Source: DAOTTI01 sp034437795 (lineage in GTDB: Bacteria; Chloroflexota; UBA11872; UBA12225). From it: a stretch of DNA of 22,358 bases. The notes below the pieces were generated by a model. That model searched no databases and had not been told where the DNA came from. It saw nothing but the letters and a program-made list of their open reading frames with translations. The position numbers were made by a program, and so were the translations under genes. Below, piece after piece: positions 10,823 to 18,186 of this stretch (position 1 is its first letter; each line of letters starts with the position of its first letter). The DNA is taken from NCBI GenBank assembly GCA_034437795.1, contig DAOTTI010000053.1, positions 1 through 22,358 on the forward strand, written 5' to 3'.

Positions 10823-11680
10823 CTACTCCTCCTCGGCACGACGCCGGCCCCGGCCGACGAACTCGCGGTCCTCTTCCTCTTCGAGCTCTTCGAGGTACTC
10901 CTCGTAGATATCCTCGCCGGCACGCAGCCGCGCCTCCACCTCCTCGGGGGTGAGCTCCTCGGTCTCCTCGGCCTCCGCCTCCTTGGCCAGCGCCTCGGCG
11001 ACGCCTCGCCCCTCCAGGCAGGCGTCCGCAATGCGGCTGGTCAGGAGCTTGATGGCGCGGATGGCGTCGTCGTTCGCGGGGATCGGGTAGTCCACCTCCT
11101 CAGGGTTGCAGTTGGTATCTACCAGAGCCACAATGGGGATCCCCAGCCGGCGCGCCTCCGCCACCGCGATGTGCTCCTTGCGCGTATCGACCACGTACAG
11201 GGCCCCGGGGAGCCGGCGCATTCCCTCGATCCCGCCCAGGCGCGTCTGCAGCCGCGCCAGTTCGTCGCGCAGGCGCTGCGCCTCCTTCTTGGGCAGGCTC
11301 TCGAACTCGCCCCGCTCCTGGCGGATCTTCAGCTCCTGCAGGCGCCGGATGCGCTGCTGGATGGTCTGGAAGTTGGTGAGCATGCCCCCCAGCCAGCGCT
11401 GGGTGACCCAGAACTGGCCGGCCCGCTTGGCCTCCTCTTCAATCGCCTCCTGGGCCTGCTTCTTGGTGCCGACGAAGAGCACGTTCTCCCCCTGGCGGGT
11501 GAGCTCGCGGACGAAGTCGTAGGCCTCCGCCAGCTTGGCCACCGTCTGCTGCAGATCGATGATGTGGATGCCGTTGCGCTCGGTGAAGATGTATGGCTTC
11601 ATCTTCGGGTTCCAGCGCTTCGTTTGATGCCCGAAGTGCACCCCCGCTTCGAGCAGGAGCTTCATCGATACGACTGCCAT
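10823..11680 (-). CDS. rpsB: 30S ribosomal protein S2
   Basis: S2 is a small-subunit ribosomal protein. LLEAGVHFGHQTKRWNPKMKPYIF at the N-terminus (quoted only to locate the block), RWLGGMLTNFQTI, and VDTNCNPEEVDYPIPANDDA with AIKLLTSRIAD near the C-terminus are the family blocks. The last ~50 residues are a Glu/Arg-rich acidic tail, longer than in most S2 proteins (285 aa in total). ATG 11680 begins the conserved MAVVSMKLLLEAG. A GGAGGA lies 14 nt upstream (11695-11700), a long spacing. The upstream GTG 11728 is unlikely, because that Shine-Dalgarno would then be inside the gene. It is first in the minus-strand run and has a long leader upstream. Confidence 0.96.
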   Translation of the reverse strand: MAVVSMKLLLEAGVHFGHQTKRWNPKMKPYIFTERNGIHIIDLQQTVAKLAEAYDFVRELTRQGENVLFVGTKKQAQEAIEEEAKRAGQFWVTQRWLGGMLTNFQTIQQRIRRLQELKIRQERGEFESLPKKEAQRLRDELARLQTRLGGIEGMRRLPGALYVVDTRKEHIAVAEARRLGIPIVALVDTNCNPEEVDYPIPANDDAIRAIKLLTSRIADACLEGRGVAEALAKEAEAEETEELTPEEVEARLRAGEDIYEEYLEELEEEEDREFVGRGRRRAEEE

Positions 11681-11886
11681 GGTTGCTTGCTGGTTCCTCC
11701 TTGGTTTGTCGCCGCGCGCGCCGGCCACCGCCGGCGCCGCACGGACTGGCCTCCGCCCCCATCAGCCCTGCTCCCAACCGCCGGCGCACGGAGCGCGCGT
11801 GGCGCCACCCGCGGGCGGGTCGCGCTCACACCGCGCCCCTGAGCCTGCCGGGGCAACCAGGTCAGGTCCGGGGACGTGCGGACTTT

Positions 11887-11920
11887 GGTACCGCCCGGTC
11901 TCGTCTCGGGCGGCGGTACC
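11887..11920 (-). promoter_or_regulatory. Inverted repeat in the presumed rpsB leader
   Basis: On the plus strand GGTACCGCCCG at 11887-11897 pairs with CGGGCGG(CGG)TACC at 11907-11920. This gives about 11 bp of stem with a 3-nt bulge and a 9-nt loop. It would lie a few nucleotides after a start site directed by TATACT at 11942-11937 (minus strand). The position suggests a leader structure such as S2 autoregulation or a stabilising hairpin, but no known RNA family was recognised. Confidence 0.4.
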
Positions 11921-11936
11921 TCGTGTACTGCTCCTG

Positions 11937-11942
11937 AGTATA
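11937..11942 (-). promoter_or_regulatory. -10-like box upstream of rpsB
   Basis: TATACT on the minus strand matches the TATAAT consensus in five of six positions and is placed to give a leader of about 250 nt for rpsB. No convincing -35 box is seen 16-18 bp upstream. Confidence 0.35.
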
Positions 11943-12084
11943 GCAGCGGTCAGGGGCACGCCCCGGCTGGCCAGACCGCGGCCTGTAATCAGCCATGCCG
12001 GACGCGCCCTGCTGCGTTCCCTCCCCCTGTGGTCATCCCACCCCTGTCCCATCTCTGGCAGGCTCCCCCGGACGAGGAGAAGCG

Positions 12085-12126
12085 CTCCCTGCTCGCCACT
12101 CGCCACTCGCTACTCCGTCCATGCGT
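12085..12126. repeat. Heptad-repeat block
   Basis: Six 7-bp units follow in register: CTCCCTG, CTCGCCA, CTCGCCA, CTCGCTA, CTCCGTC, CATGCGT. The CTCGCTACTC core is shared with the block upstream of pyrH (10140-10181). It lies just downstream of the enolase-superfamily gene. Confidence 0.75.
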
Positions 12127-12158
12127 TCCGCGAGCCGGAGCGGCGGGCGCCAGGAGCC

Positions 12159-13346
12159 CTACGTGTACGCCACGCGGCCGGACTCGTGGGCGCGAATGTA
12201 GTCCCAATCCAGGGCCACACCGAGGCCAGGCCCGGTCGGGACCGGCACGTGGCCGCGGCGGTCGACGGCGTCCAGATCGTCCGAGTAGCCATCGGCGTAG
12301 ATCGGCGGCCTAGTGGTCTTGACCGATGGGTGCACCAGGCCCAGCTCGTAATAGTTCGTGTTACGGATCGCCGCCATCAGGTGGCGGTGCGCCGGGCCGG
12401 GGGCGTGGATCTCCACGTCCAGGCCCACGGCCTCGGCCGCGTGCGCCACCTTGATCGCGCCGGTGATGCCGCCGTCATAGTATGCGTCCACCCGCACGAA
12501 GTCCGTGCCGCCGGCCAGAATGAGGTCCATGCGCGTCTCCAGATGGCGCACGTGCTCGCCCAGCAGCAAGGGCGTCTTGATCAGCTCGCGGAGCTTGCGG
12601 TGGGCGAAGGCGGAAAGGCCCCCGTCTTTGAAGGGATCTTCGTACCAGAAGTAGGCCGCCTCGTCGCAGGCGCGGCCCACCTTGAGCGTCTCGGCCCAGG
12701 TGTCGTACTCGCAGGCAGGGTCGATCATCAGGTCCATGTCCGGTCCCACCGCCTTGCGGACGGCCAGCACGTTGGCCACCTCGCGCTCGATGTAGTGCTG
12801 GTCGGCGGGGTCCTTGCCCCAGCCGTGGATCTTGAAGGCGGGGTAGCCCATCTCCTTGCACTGCACGGCAAAGTCGGCGAAGGCTTGCGGGCTGGAGAGG
12901 CCCCCGTTCGCGACGTGGTCGCCATGCAGGGTGCTGGCGTAGCAGGGCAGGCTCGTCTTCCACCCGCCGAGCAACTCACAGATGGGGGCGTTGTAGGCCT
13001 TGCCCGCGATGTCCCACAGGGCGATGTCGATCGGGCCCAGGCCCATGCGGTCCAGCTTGCGCATCGCCCGCTTCATGTCGTTGTAGAGGCGCTCCCGCTG
13101 GAGGGGGTTCTTGCCGATCAGGTAGCGGGCCATCGCGCCCACCTGGCTGTAAGAGTGGGCGTCGCCGCCGGCGAACTCGCCGGTGATGCCGACATCGGTC
13201 TCGATGGTGAGGACGTGACCGCGCGCTTCGCGCCGCGCGCCGGGCTCATACACCTGATTGAAGCCGTTGTAGTCAACCCCCAGGTCATGGACTTCCCAGG
13301 TGTACTGGTAGATGGTGATGCGGGTGATCTTCATCTCGCGCGCCAT
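12159..13346 (-). CDS. Enolase-superfamily dehydratase/racemase (mandelate racemase / muconate-lactonizing type)
   Basis: Members of this superfamily abstract a proton next to a carboxylate with Mg2+ help; many are sugar-acid dehydratases. From ATG 13346 the N-terminal capping domain runs to about residue 130 and the (beta/alpha)7-beta barrel follows. Metal-ligand positions are D209 (MIDPAC), E236 (WYEDPF) and E264 (LLGEHV). H314 (EIHAPG), with the Asp in VRVDAYYDGGITGA, fits the His-Asp dyad of the mandelate racemase subgroup. The second-strand motif is K172-I-H174 (FKIHGWG), i.e. KxH in place of the commoner KxK. Length 395 aa is normal. GGAGG lies about 10 nt upstream of the chosen ATG; the longer in-frame start at 13463 only adds Arg-rich sequence. 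It is transcribed away from dop. The substrate cannot be assigned; a sugar acid is plausible given nearby genes. Confidence 0.88.
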   Translation of the reverse strand: MAREMKITRITIYQYTWEVHDLGVDYNGFNQVYEPGARREARGHVLTIETDVGITGEFAGGDAHSYSQVGAMARYLIGKNPLQRERLYNDMKRAMRKLDRMGLGPIDIALWDIAGKAYNAPICELLGGWKTSLPCYASTLHGDHVANGGLSSPQAFADFAVQCKEMGYPAFKIHGWGKDPADQHYIEREVANVLAVRKAVGPDMDLMIDPACEYDTWAETLKVGRACDEAAYFWYEDPFKDGGLSAFAHRKLRELIKTPLLLGEHVRHLETRMDLILAGGTDFVRVDAYYDGGITGAIKVAHAAEAVGLDVEIHAPGPAHRHLMAAIRNTNYYELGLVHPSVKTTRPPIYADGYSDDLDAVDRRGHVPVPTGPGLGVALDWDYIRAHESGRVAYT

Positions 13347-13542
13347 ACGCCGCGTGCCTCCTTGCCGGCGCAGGGTAGCAGACCTGCCGGCGCGACGCTC
13401 AGCCGCCGGCAAGCAACCGGCCCGTGGGATCCGCCGGCAAGGTCTTCTGGGCCCTTCCTTCATCAGCCCGCATCTCCTCGTGGGAATGGGGCTGGTCCGC
13501 CAAACCTGCCGCCGGACCCGCCGAGGGCCAGACCGGCGGTGC

Positions 13543-13554
13543 TAGAATTCGGGC
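13543..13554 (+). promoter_or_regulatory. -10 box placed for a leaderless dop transcript
   Basis: TAGAAT at 13543-13548 is followed by six bases and then the dop ATG (13555). This is the TANNNT-N6-ATG spacing known for leaderless mRNAs in Deinococcus and Actinobacteria. No Shine-Dalgarno is present. The TAG within the box is in frame with dop, so translation cannot start further upstream. Confidence 0.6.
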
Positions 13555-15213
13555 ATGAGACGGCCCGTCGGGATCGAGACCGAATACGGCCTGAACTGCG
13601 AGGGCTTTCCGGCCGATGATCGGGCCCGGGGGATGGCCCCCTCGCAGGACCAGGGCGGCGCGAGCCACAACGGGCACCCGCCGGGCCAGGCGAGCAACGG
13701 TGGGGCTGGCGGGCCGAGCGCCGCTGTCGACTTCGCCTACGAGGCATCGCGGGTCGTCCGCTGCGTCGACGTGCCGGGCGCCTTCCGTGGGTGGGACTAT
13801 CAGGGAGAGGATCCGTACCGTGACCTGCGCGGCATGCGGGTCGACCGCCTGGCGCGGGATCCCCACGACCTGGAGACGCCGAGCGACCGCAGCCGGACCC
13901 TCAGCCGTGAGGAGCTACTGGCCAATACCGTCCTGCCGAACGGGGCGCGGTACTACAACGACCACAACCACCCCGAGTACTGCACCGAGGCCTGCCTGGT
14001 GCTCACGGAGCTGGTGGCACACGATAAGGCCGGTGAGCGGGTGCTCTTCGCCTGCGAGCAGCGCCGCAACGCCGAGCTGGCGGCCGAATATGGCCCGCAG
14101 ACCCAGGTGCGCGTGCTGAAGAACAACACGGACTACCACGGCCGCAGCTACGGCACGCATGAGAATTACCTATTTCCGCGGGCCGTGCCCCTGGAGCTGG
14201 TCGTCCGCGCCATGACGCCGTTCCTGGTCACCCGCCAGCTCTTTGCCGGCGCGGGCAAGGTGGGGATCGAGCAGGGCGGGCTCCCCATTCAGCCCGGGTT
14301 CCAGATGAGCCAGCGGGCCGACTTCTTCGAGGAACGGATCGGCATCAACACCACGGCGCAGCGCCCCATCTTCAACACCCGCGACGAGCCGCACGCCGAC
14401 CGGACCAAATACCGGCGCCTGCACGTGATCGTGGGCGACGCCAACCGCTCCGAGTGGGCCACGGCCATGAAGGTCGGAACGGCCGCCCTGGTGCTGGACC
14501 TGGTGGAGGATGGCTGGTCGCCGACGTGGGACCTGGAGGATCCCGTCGCCGCCATCAAGACGATCTCACGCGGGCACGACCTGCTCGCCACCGTCGCGCT
14601 CACCGATGGGCGCCTGGTTCGGGCCGTGGACATCCAGCAGTGGTACTTTGAGGCGGCGGCGCGAGCCTTCGCCGGGCGGGATGAGGAGACGGATTGGGTG
14701 CTGGGGCAGTGGCGGGAGGTGCTGGACGGGTTCTCGGGCGATCCCGCGCCCCTGGCCGACCGCGTAGACTGGCTGGCCAAGCGCCGGCTCTTCGACCAGG
14801 TGCGGCAGGCGAGCGGGCCGGCCGGTGAGCGGAGCGCCTCAGGCTGGGAGAACCCCGTGCTGCGCCGGCTGGACCTGGCCTACCATCTGGTCAACCCCAG
14901 GCTGAGCCTCTACGACGCCCTGGTGGCGCAGGGCCGCATCCGGCGCCTGGTCACCGATGAGCAGGTGGAAGCGGCGCTGAGCCATGGGCCGTCGCGCACG
15001 CGCGGGGCGGTGCGGGCCCTGCTCCTGGCCCGCTTCGGCCCAGCCATCCGCAGGGTAGAATGGGACTCGGTGACCTTCGGCAGTAACGGGCGTGAGGTGC
15101 GTCTGCAGCTGGATGAGATCACCGGGCCGGTGGTGGAGCGTCTCGAGATGCTGGTGCGCGAGGCGCCGGACCTGGAAACGCTCTTCGCCACCATGATGGG
15201 GAGGACCCCATAG
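13555..15213 (+). CDS. dop: Deamidase/depupylase of Pup (Dop)
   Basis: Dop converts the C-terminal Gln of Pup to Glu and can remove Pup from tagged proteins. It belongs to the carboxylate-amine ligase fold shared with PafA. The N-terminal ATP/metal strand is VGIETEYGL (E8, E10). The Dop-specific loop, absent in PafA, is recognisable from W80: WDYQGEDPYRDLRGM matches the mycobacterial WDYExExPxRDxRG pattern as I remember it. NGARYYNDHNHPEY carries the catalytic-site Asp (D136). LKNNTDYHGRSYGTHENYL, PFLVTRQLFAGAGKVGI, FNTRDEPHAD and YRRLHVIVGDANRSE are family blocks, and the C-terminal WDSVTFG motif again points to Dop, not PafA. An extra Gly/Ser/Asn-rich insert lies at about residues 24-58. 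Length 552 aa is a little above the usual ~500. It is 17 bp upstream of the candidate pup gene, so co-transcription is likely. Confidence 0.9.
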   Translation: MRRPVGIETEYGLNCEGFPADDRARGMAPSQDQGGASHNGHPPGQASNGGAGGPSAAVDFAYEASRVVRCVDVPGAFRGWDYQGEDPYRDLRGMRVDRLARDPHDLETPSDRSRTLSREELLANTVLPNGARYYNDHNHPEYCTEACLVLTELVAHDKAGERVLFACEQRRNAELAAEYGPQTQVRVLKNNTDYHGRSYGTHENYLFPRAVPLELVVRAMTPFLVTRQLFAGAGKVGIEQGGLPIQPGFQMSQRADFFEERIGINTTAQRPIFNTRDEPHADRTKYRRLHVIVGDANRSEWATAMKVGTAALVLDLVEDGWSPTWDLEDPVAAIKTISRGHDLLATVALTDGRLVRAVDIQQWYFEAAARAFAGRDEETDWVLGQWREVLDGFSGDPAPLADRVDWLAKRRLFDQVRQASGPAGERSASGWENPVLRRLDLAYHLVNPRLSLYDALVAQGRIRRLVTDEQVEAALSHGPSRTRGAVRALLLARFGPAIRRVEWDSVTFGSNGREVRLQLDEITGPVVERLEMLVREAPDLETLFATMMGRTP

Positions 15214-15230
15214 CGGAGGATCCCAGAGCA

Positions 15231-15488
15231 ATGGTTACGCTGACGACAGAACCAGACCTTCACCTCACCCTCAGCGCGGCGCAAGGAGCCGGCACCGCGC
15301 GCCCCGCGGCGCGGGTGGCGGCGCCGGAGGCGCCGGTCGCTCCCGTCGAAGCCCCGCCGGACGTCCCGGCCAAGCAGGAGCCCCCGCCCGGTGAGAAGGA
15401 AAAACAGGACGAGCCGGACATCGACGAGCAGATCAAGCGCATCATCCGCGAGATCCCTGACCCGACGCCTCAGCCGGGCGGACAGTAG
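15231..15488 (+). CDS. pup: Candidate prokaryotic ubiquitin-like protein (Pup)
   Basis: The 85-residue product ends in Gly-Gly-Gln, the terminus that Dop must deamidate before PafA can attach Pup to lysines. It lies between dop and pafA, exactly where pup is expected. The N-terminal two thirds are Ala/Pro/Glu-rich and probably disordered. A short charged amphipathic helix (about 63-75, IDEQIKRIIREI) precedes a Pro-rich linker (PDPTPQP) and GGQ. Sequence similarity to actinobacterial Pup (about 64 aa, longer C-terminal coiled coil) is weak, so the call rests on context, size, disorder and C-terminus. GGAGGA at 15215-15220 lies 10 nt before ATG 15231. The family of Pup-like modifiers outside Actinobacteria (sometimes called UBact) is an alternative label. 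Confidence 0.77.
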   Translation: MVTLTTEPDLHLTLSAAQGAGTARPAARVAAPEAPVAPVEAPPDVPAKQEPPPGEKEKQDEPDIDEQIKRIIREIPDPTPQPGGQ

Positions 15489-15509
15489 GCGACGGGAGGG
15501 CGACGGGAG
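15488..15509 (+). repeat. 11-bp tandem duplication after pup
   Basis: GGCGACGGGAG occurs twice back to back (15488-15498 and 15499-15509), beginning at the last base of the pup stop codon. It marks the start of the 228-bp gap to pafA, where proteasome genes are found in mycobacteria. Confidence 0.8.
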
Positions 15510-15694
15510 AGAGCGGGCAGATGACGCAGGCTGGAGCGACGCCTTCACTGGCCTGCTCCTGTAAGGCTTAGGCCGGACCGGCGGGCCTCGGGCGGCCGGT
15601 TGCGCGCCTGGAGTGGCGCCTGCTGAGACCAGCCCGACCTGCGTCGTTTGTCCGGCCGGTGCGGCGCTGGCGCGGCACGCCAGTGAGTTCGCGA

Positions 15695-15715
15695 CCACTG
15701 ACGACTGGCGATTGA
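15695..15715. repeat. Short heptad-repeat run directly before pafA
   Basis: CCACTGA, CGACTGG and CGATTGA follow at 7-bp steps and end two bases before the pafA ATG (15717). They resemble the other heptad blocks but are few, so chance cannot be excluded. Confidence 0.45.
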
Positions 15716-15716
15716 C

Positions 15717-17306
15717 ATGGATGGCGCACTGTTCGGCACTGAAACGGAATACGCCTGCGCCGGCAGCTTGAGCCCGGCGGAGGCGGCGAACCGCGTAAAG
15801 GACGGCATCTTCTCGGGGCGCAAATACGGGCTGATCGAGCCGGCGCCACGGGAGTGGGGCGAGGTGCCGGGCAACGGAGGCTTCCTGTTCAACGGCGGGC
15901 GGCTCTACCTGGACTCTGGCCACCTGGAGTACGCCACGCCGGAATGCCGGTCCCTGCTCGACATCGTGGCCGCCGAACGGGCCGGCGATCAGCTGCTTGT
16001 GGCCGCCGTGGCGGAGCTAGGCCTGCGCCACGAGGTCTTCTTCATCAAGAACAACACCGACCACTTCGGCCACACCTACGGCTACCACGAGAACTACTGT
16101 CTGCGCGTGAGCCCGCGCAGTCGCGATATGGTGCAGGGCCTGCTGCCGTTCCTGGTGACGCGCCAGATCTTCGCCGGGGCCGGCATGCTCTCGCCCGCGG
16201 CGCTGCGGAGCCGGCAGCAGGGGGCGCGCCGCGGCGGCCCGGGGCTGAGCATGCTGCCTGCCCTGCCCAGCAGCGCCCAGCGGGGCAGCGAGTCCCGCCC
16301 CTACGTGCCCTACCAGATCAGCCAGCGGGCCTACTTCGTCTCGGTCGACGTCAGCCATCGCGTTCGCTTTGGCGGCCGGCCGATCTTGAACCTGCGCGAT
16401 GAGCCCCTGGCGGGCGGCCGCTTCCGGCGCCTGCACATCATCATCGGCGACGCCAATCGCTCCGAGTACGCCACCGCCCTCAAGCTGGGGACGACGGCGC
16501 TGGTGGCCCAGCTCCTGGAGCTGGGCTGGGATCCCGAGGTCGACCTGGAGAACCCGGTGGCGGCGCTCAAGGAGATCGCGTTCAATCCGTACGGTGGATG
16601 GACCATCCGCACGGCGCGCGGCGGCACCATGCCGGCGATTGAGATCCAGCGCATGTACCTGCTGGAGGCCACCAAGCGCTTCCTGGGCCGCGATCCTGAC
16701 ACCGACTGGACGCTCCGCCAGTGGGCGACCATCCTCAACGGGCTAGAGATGGACCCGCTGCGCCTGGAGGGTTACGTCGATTGGGTGACCAAGTACCATC
16801 AGCTGGCCCGCTTCGCTGAGAAGGCGGAGAAGGGCTGGGAGGATCCCGCCCTGGTCAAGCTGGACCTGGCCTACCACCACATCGAGCCCAGCGTCAGCCT
16901 GTACACGCTGCTGCTCAAGCAGGGCAAGATCCCCACCCTGGTGGACGACGAGCGGGCGGAGCGGGCGATGCACCAGCCCCCGCCGGATACCCGCGCGGCC
17001 GGCAGAGGGCACGTGGTCCGCGCCATGTCCGAGGCGCGGGCCGACGACACCATCCGCTGGGAGATCCTGGCGCGGCGCCTGGGCGAGCGCGCGGTGTGGG
17101 GCGATGAGCGTTTCGTCGTCTACGAGTACGTCGACGACTGGCGCGACATCCGCGATACGGGCGCCTGGCACATCATTCCCTATCTGATCGACTGGGGCGC
17201 CGTGGCGGTGAAGGACCACGTCCTGGAGATGCCCGATCCCTTCCGCGACTACGCCGAAGAGTCCGAGCGCTTCGGCAAGTCCATCCCCGCCCTCTTACGC
17301 CGCTAG
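15717..17306 (+). CDS. pafA: Pup-protein ligase PafA
   Basis: PafA uses ATP to join the C-terminal Glu of Pup to substrate lysines. The N-terminal strand is FGTETEYAC (E9, E11). GGRLYLDSGHLEYATPEC corresponds to the PafA block RLYLDVGSHPEYAT with the catalytic Asp at D66. IKNNTDHFGHTYGYHENY, PFLVTRQIFAGAGML, LNLRDEPLAGG and RRLHIIIGDANRSEYA follow, then the C-terminal domain with PPPDTRAAGRG and a late MPDPFRDY segment. The Dop-specific loop is absent: only about 50 residues separate the first strand from NGGRLYLD. An in-frame insert with QQGARRGGPG lies at about 163-200. At 529 aa it is longer than mycobacterial PafA (about 450), partly through the C-terminal ~60 residues. TGA at 15699-15701 is in frame upstream, so ATG 15717 is the first possible start. 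No Shine-Dalgarno is seen. The Dop versus PafA assignment rests on these loop features. Confidence 0.88.
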   Translation: MDGALFGTETEYACAGSLSPAEAANRVKDGIFSGRKYGLIEPAPREWGEVPGNGGFLFNGGRLYLDSGHLEYATPECRSLLDIVAAERAGDQLLVAAVAELGLRHEVFFIKNNTDHFGHTYGYHENYCLRVSPRSRDMVQGLLPFLVTRQIFAGAGMLSPAALRSRQQGARRGGPGLSMLPALPSSAQRGSESRPYVPYQISQRAYFVSVDVSHRVRFGGRPILNLRDEPLAGGRFRRLHIIIGDANRSEYATALKLGTTALVAQLLELGWDPEVDLENPVAALKEIAFNPYGGWTIRTARGGTMPAIEIQRMYLLEATKRFLGRDPDTDWTLRQWATILNGLEMDPLRLEGYVDWVTKYHQLARFAEKAEKGWEDPALVKLDLAYHHIEPSVSLYTLLLKQGKIPTLVDDERAERAMHQPPPDTRAAGRGHVVRAMSEARADDTIRWEILARRLGERAVWGDERFVVYEYVDDWRDIRDTGAWHIIPYLIDWGAVAVKDHVLEMPDPFRDYAEESERFGKSIPALLRR

Positions 17307-17400
17307 TGCACCTTGCCATTTCACCAGGGGAGCCAATGGCCAGAGCCAAGGCAAGTGGCCCACTAATCTGCCCTGGATGATCCGCGCCCAGCGAGACGTC

Positions 17401-17520
17401 CCCTCACCCTTTGGGAGAGGGGTAGGGTGAGGGCTCCTTTCTCTGCGAGAGAGCCAGGTTCAGGGCTCCGTCTACTGTTCCCTCTCCCTTGGGGCGACGG
17501 TTCGGGTGAGGGCTCCTATC
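17401..17520. repeat. REP-like palindromic element, two partial copies
   Basis: CCCTCACCCT at 17401-17410 and its exact complement at 17424-17433 enclose a 13-nt GGGAGAGG-containing loop. About 79 bp downstream the 3' half recurs: GGGTGAGGGCTCCT at 17425 and 17504, each followed by a CTCTG-containing tail, with CCTCTCCCTTGG before the second copy. Similar CCCTCACCC/CTCTCCC palindromes are common dispersed repeats in GC-rich bacteria. It occupies most of the 280-bp gap between pafA and mug; the remainder (17307-17400, 17521-17586) holds nothing recognisable. Confidence 0.75.
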
Positions 17521-17586
17521 TCTGGGTAAAGGCTAGCCTGGGGCCTCCGCCGTTGCTGTTGCCAACCTGCTACCATCGGCCGCCGG

Positions 17587-18186
17587 ATGGCGCCCGCGTA
17601 TCCGTTCGAGACGTTGCCCGACCTGCTGGCCCCCGGTCTGGACCTGGCGTTCGTCGGGATCAACCCCAGCCTGTACTCCGTCCGGCAGGGCCATTACTTC
17701 GCCCGCGCAACGAACCGGTTCTGGCCGGCTTTCTCCCAATCGCAGCTCAGCGCGCCCGTACGGCAGGCCCTGGGCCTGGCCCTCCTGGGGCCGGCGCATG
17801 ATCAGGAGCTGCTCCGGTTCGGGATCGGTTTCACAGATGTCGTGAAGCGGCCCAGCAACAACTCAGGCCAGCTGAGCCCCGCCGATTTCCAGGAATGGGC
17901 CCCGCGCCTGCGCGCGCGCCTGGAGCACTATGGCGTCCGCGTGGCCTGCTTTCATGGCCTGACTGCGTTCCGCCCGTTCCTCCGGCTGGGGCTGGGGCAG
18001 GCTGGTATTCGCGACGGCGACGTCCAGCTCGGCCCGCAGCCGTACCGCCTCGGCCCCACCAGGTTCTTCGTCGTGCCCAACCCCAGTCCGGCCAACGCGC
18101 GGTATACCGTCCGCGACCAAGCGGCGTGGTATGACCGTGTGGCGGCCTTTCTGGCGGCCGCAGGCGCCGCCCCAGAACGGCCATGA
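17587..18186 (+). CDS. mug: Mismatch-specific uracil/thymine-DNA glycosylase (Mug/TDG family)
   Basis: This is a family-2 member of the uracil-DNA glycosylase superfamily, removing uracil or thymine mispaired with guanine, for example after cytosine deamination. Motif 1 is FVGINPSLYS (G24-S31), where Asn26 corresponds to the catalytic Asn of GINPG. The HYFARATNRFWPAF segment that follows is typical of Mug. DVVKRPSNNSGQLS and the leucine-loop motif VPNPSPANARYT (N165) match motif 2 (PSGLN in most Mug proteins). Length 199 aa is slightly above the ~170 of E. coli Mug. TACCAT at 17571-17576 ends 10 bp before the ATG, so a nearly leaderless start is possible; no Shine-Dalgarno is visible. Its TGA overlaps the ATG of the next gene (ATGA). 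Confidence 0.88.
   Translation: MAPAYPFETLPDLLAPGLDLAFVGINPSLYSVRQGHYFARATNRFWPAFSQSQLSAPVRQALGLALLGPAHDQELLRFGIGFTDVVKRPSNNSGQLSPADFQEWAPRLRARLEHYGVRVACFHGLTAFRPFLRLGLGQAGIRDGDVQLGPQPYRLGPTRFFVVPNPSPANARYTVRDQAAWYDRVAAFLAAAGAAPERP

Larger units (their letters stand above)
11681..12158. other. rpsB leader/promoter region and heptad repeats (gene-free)
   Basis: This 478-bp stretch between rpsB and the enolase-superfamily gene holds no credible gene. From the rpsB side it contains the rpsB Shine-Dalgarno (11695-11700), about 180 bp of GC-rich leader, an inverted repeat (11887-11920), a -10-like box (11937-11942, minus), about 100 bp of unassigned sequence, and a heptad-repeat block at 12085-12126. 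Confidence 0.7.

Noticed and set aside
11681..11728. GTG start at 11728 for rpsB
   Set aside because: The GGAGGA Shine-Dalgarno would lie inside the gene, and S2 proteins begin near MAVVSMK.
13347..13463. N-terminal extension of the enolase-superfamily gene to 13463
   Set aside because: The added sequence is Arg/Gly-rich without similarity, and a good GGAGG precedes ATG 13346.
15521..15571. 16-codon ORF with two Cys between pup and pafA
   Set aside because: It is very short, with a distant weak GGGAG and no conservation evidence; chance is likely.
14910..15923. Minus-strand open frame across the dop end, pup and the pafA start
   Set aside because: It would oppose three plus-strand genes with recognisable motifs and has no recognisable domain itself.
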